Below are positions 5,570 through 6,544 of a stretch of 6,544 nt of DNA, one piece after another. Location of the stretch: assembly GCA_025363025.1 (NCBI GenBank), contig JANYEO010000194.1, positions 1-6,544 of the forward strand, written 5' to 3'. The notes under the pieces are model-generated. The model was not told the origin of the DNA. It saw nothing but the letters and a program-made list of their open reading frames with translations, and searched no databases. The DNA comes from Opitutia bacterium (GTDB lineage: Bacteria > Verrucomicrobiota > Verrucomicrobiia > Opitutales > JANYEO01). Numbering within the stretch: the stretch's first letter is position 1; each line of letters starts with the position of its first letter. Position numbers and translations under genes: made by a program.

Positions 5570-6262
5570 ATGCCTTTATTGATTGAAAATTGCTTATCCT
5601 GGGCCCAAGACTTACTCAATACCCCCTCAGGGACTATTATTGCCGGCATCGGGGTAACCCTCCAGTACACCCTCATCTCCGTTAGCTTAGGGCTCTTCTT
5701 TGGCACTATTTTAGCTTTACTTAAAGTGGGGCCCTACAAGTCCATTACGTGGGCCGCTCAGTTCTACACCTCTATTTTTCGCGGCACCCCGCTCTTACTG
5801 CAACTAGCCCTCGTCTATTTTGCCACTCCCTCCGTTACGGGGTATAAAATTACGATCCTCGAAGCCGGTATCTTGGCCTTCTCTTTCAATTCAGCCGCCT
5901 ATGTTTCGGAGACCATTCGGGCCGGCATTCGCGCGGTAGACAAGGGTCAATTCGAGGCCGCCCATGCCCTCGGCATTCCCTACGCCCTTACCATGCGGGA
6001 TATTATTTTACCACAATCCCTCCGCAATATTTTACCCTCCCTGGTCAATGAGGTCATTAATATGCTGAAGGAGTCCGCTCTCATCTCCACAATCGGCGGG
6101 GCAGATATTATGTACCGGGCCGGACGAGTCGCGGCAGAGCACTATACGTACTTTGGCCCCCTCCTCGTTGCCGGGGCTTGCTACTACACCATGGTACTCA
6201 TGCTAACCGCTGCCGGCGGCCATCTAGAGCGGAAGCTCCGTATACAAGAACTCGGTGCTTAA
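5570..6262 (+). CDS. Amino-acid ABC transporter permease (HisM/GlnP family)
   Basis: This encodes a 230-residue inner-membrane permease of the polar amino-acid uptake family, forming the channel through which the bound amino acid crosses. It starts with ATG 5570; no strong ribosome binding site precedes it. Family hallmarks are seen: TLQYTLISVSLGLFFGTILA in the first membrane segment, RGTPLLLQL (71-79), and the cytoplasmic EAA loop at about 126-161 (KGQFEAAHALGIPYAL then LPQSLRNILPSLVNE) that docks onto the ATPase. Further hydrophobic segments lie near 65-87, 92-112, 168-180 and 195-215, giving the usual five or so spans. Only one permease gene is present, so the channel is presumably a homodimer, as in GlnP-type systems. 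The next gene begins 15 bases after its stop in the same frame, consistent with co-transcription. The substrate follows from the neighbouring binding protein and is not evident from the permease alone. Confidence 0.93.
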   Translation: MPLLIENCLSWAQDLLNTPSGTIIAGIGVTLQYTLISVSLGLFFGTILALLKVGPYKSITWAAQFYTSIFRGTPLLLQLALVYFATPSVTGYKITILEAGILAFSFNSAAYVSETIRAGIRAVDKGQFEAAHALGIPYALTMRDIILPQSLRNILPSLVNEVINMLKESALISTIGGADIMYRAGRVAAEHYTYFGPLLVAGACYYTMVLMLTAAGGHLERKLRIQELGA

Positions 6263-6277
6263 ATTTTAAAACTCAAC

Positions 6278-6544
6278 GTGATTACGCTCAAAAACATACG
6301 CAAATCATACGGCCTGCGGACGGTGCTAAAGGACGTCTCTTTGTCCATCGCTCAGGGGGAAGTCCTCGCCATTATCGGGCCCTCAGGCAGTGGCAAGTCT
6401 ACGATACTGCGCTGCATCAATCGGCTAGAAGTACCCGACCAAGGGGAAGTGTGGATAGAAGGCCAGCGGCTCACCGCAGATAACGCAGGCCTCATATGCC
6501 GAAAAGTCGGGATGGTCTTCCAGCTCTTCAATCTCTTCCCCCAT
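6278..6544 (+). CDS. Amino-acid ABC transporter ATP-binding protein, N-terminal part (cut by window end)
   Basis: The frame runs from GTG 6278 to the last base of the window, giving 89 residues of a protein normally about 240 long. It begins (V)ITLKNIRKSYGLRTVL, the usual opening of HisP/GlnQ/ArtP-type ATPases. The Walker A motif is GPSGSGKST (34-42), followed by LRCINRLE. The Q-loop lies in VGMVFQLFNLFPH (77-89) with Gln82; the more usual form is FQQFNLFPH, so Leu83 replaces a Gln. The signature motif, Walker B and switch His lie beyond the window. GTG is the first sensible start after the permease stop 15 bases earlier. The ATPase powers the uptake system encoded by the two genes before it and completes a binding protein, permease and ATPase operon. 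Confidence 0.93.
   Translation, partial: MITLKNIRKSYGLRTVLKDVSLSIAQGEVLAIIGPSGSGKSTILRCINRLEVPDQGEVWIEGQRLTADNAGLICRKVGMVFQLFNLFPH

Noticed and set aside
1..6544. tRNA, rRNA or CRISPR array
   Set aside because: I saw no cloverleaf-like or rRNA-like sequence and no regularly spaced repeats with unique spacers.

Overview
The window looks like accessory DNA from a Gram-negative bacterium, joined to a conserved arginine-type regulation and uptake locus. Gram-negative is suggested by a lipobox-bearing solute-binding protein with a polar amino-acid ABC transporter, and by a PilX-like protein. A PVC-group host (Verrucomicrobiota or Chlamydiota relatives) is my tentative guess. It rests on recalled PilX-like proteins in Verrucomicrobiota and recalled argR/glnPQ clustering in chlamydiae, and nothing in the sequence proves it. 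Gene starts mostly lack a clear Shine-Dalgarno sequence.

Layout. (1) 2-1663, plus strand: the C-terminal 553 codons of a large Ser/Thr/Asn/Tyr-rich protein whose end resembles PilX-like (DUF7305-type) proteins; its 5' end lies outside the window. (2) About 1664-1831: no gene, but a small palindromic repeat element and one copy of an insertion-sequence-like end sequence. (3) 1889-3758, plus strand: one long helical protein gene with a strongly hydrophobic centre, split into two overlapping reading frames by a tandem 7-bp duplication at 2867-2880. Removing one 7-bp unit restores a single frame of about 620 codons. (4) 3754-4165: a gene graveyard. It holds a fragment of a nonribosomal peptide synthetase adenylation domain with an in-frame stop, then a short piece resembling the pre-toxin region of polymorphic toxins. 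(5) 4170-4201: two tandem 16-bp units, inverted relative to the copy at 1775-1790. The block between them therefore has inverted-repeat boundaries.

(6) 4171-6544 is the conserved part. argR on the minus strand is divergent from a plus-strand operon encoding a lipoprotein solute-binding protein, a permease and the start of an ATPase cut by the window edge. The 47-bp gap between argR and the transporter probably carries promoters for both sides and contains helically phased CCATWTT repeats. The likely circuit is that ArgR senses arginine and represses uptake of arginine or a related basic amino acid, and perhaps its own gene.

The most notable observations are the exact 7-bp duplication that breaks (or switches) the helical membrane-protein gene, the inverted-repeat-bounded block of decayed secondary-metabolism and toxin fragments, and the way the repeat at 4170-4201 has supplied the C-terminal residues, stop codon and half of the terminator of argR.
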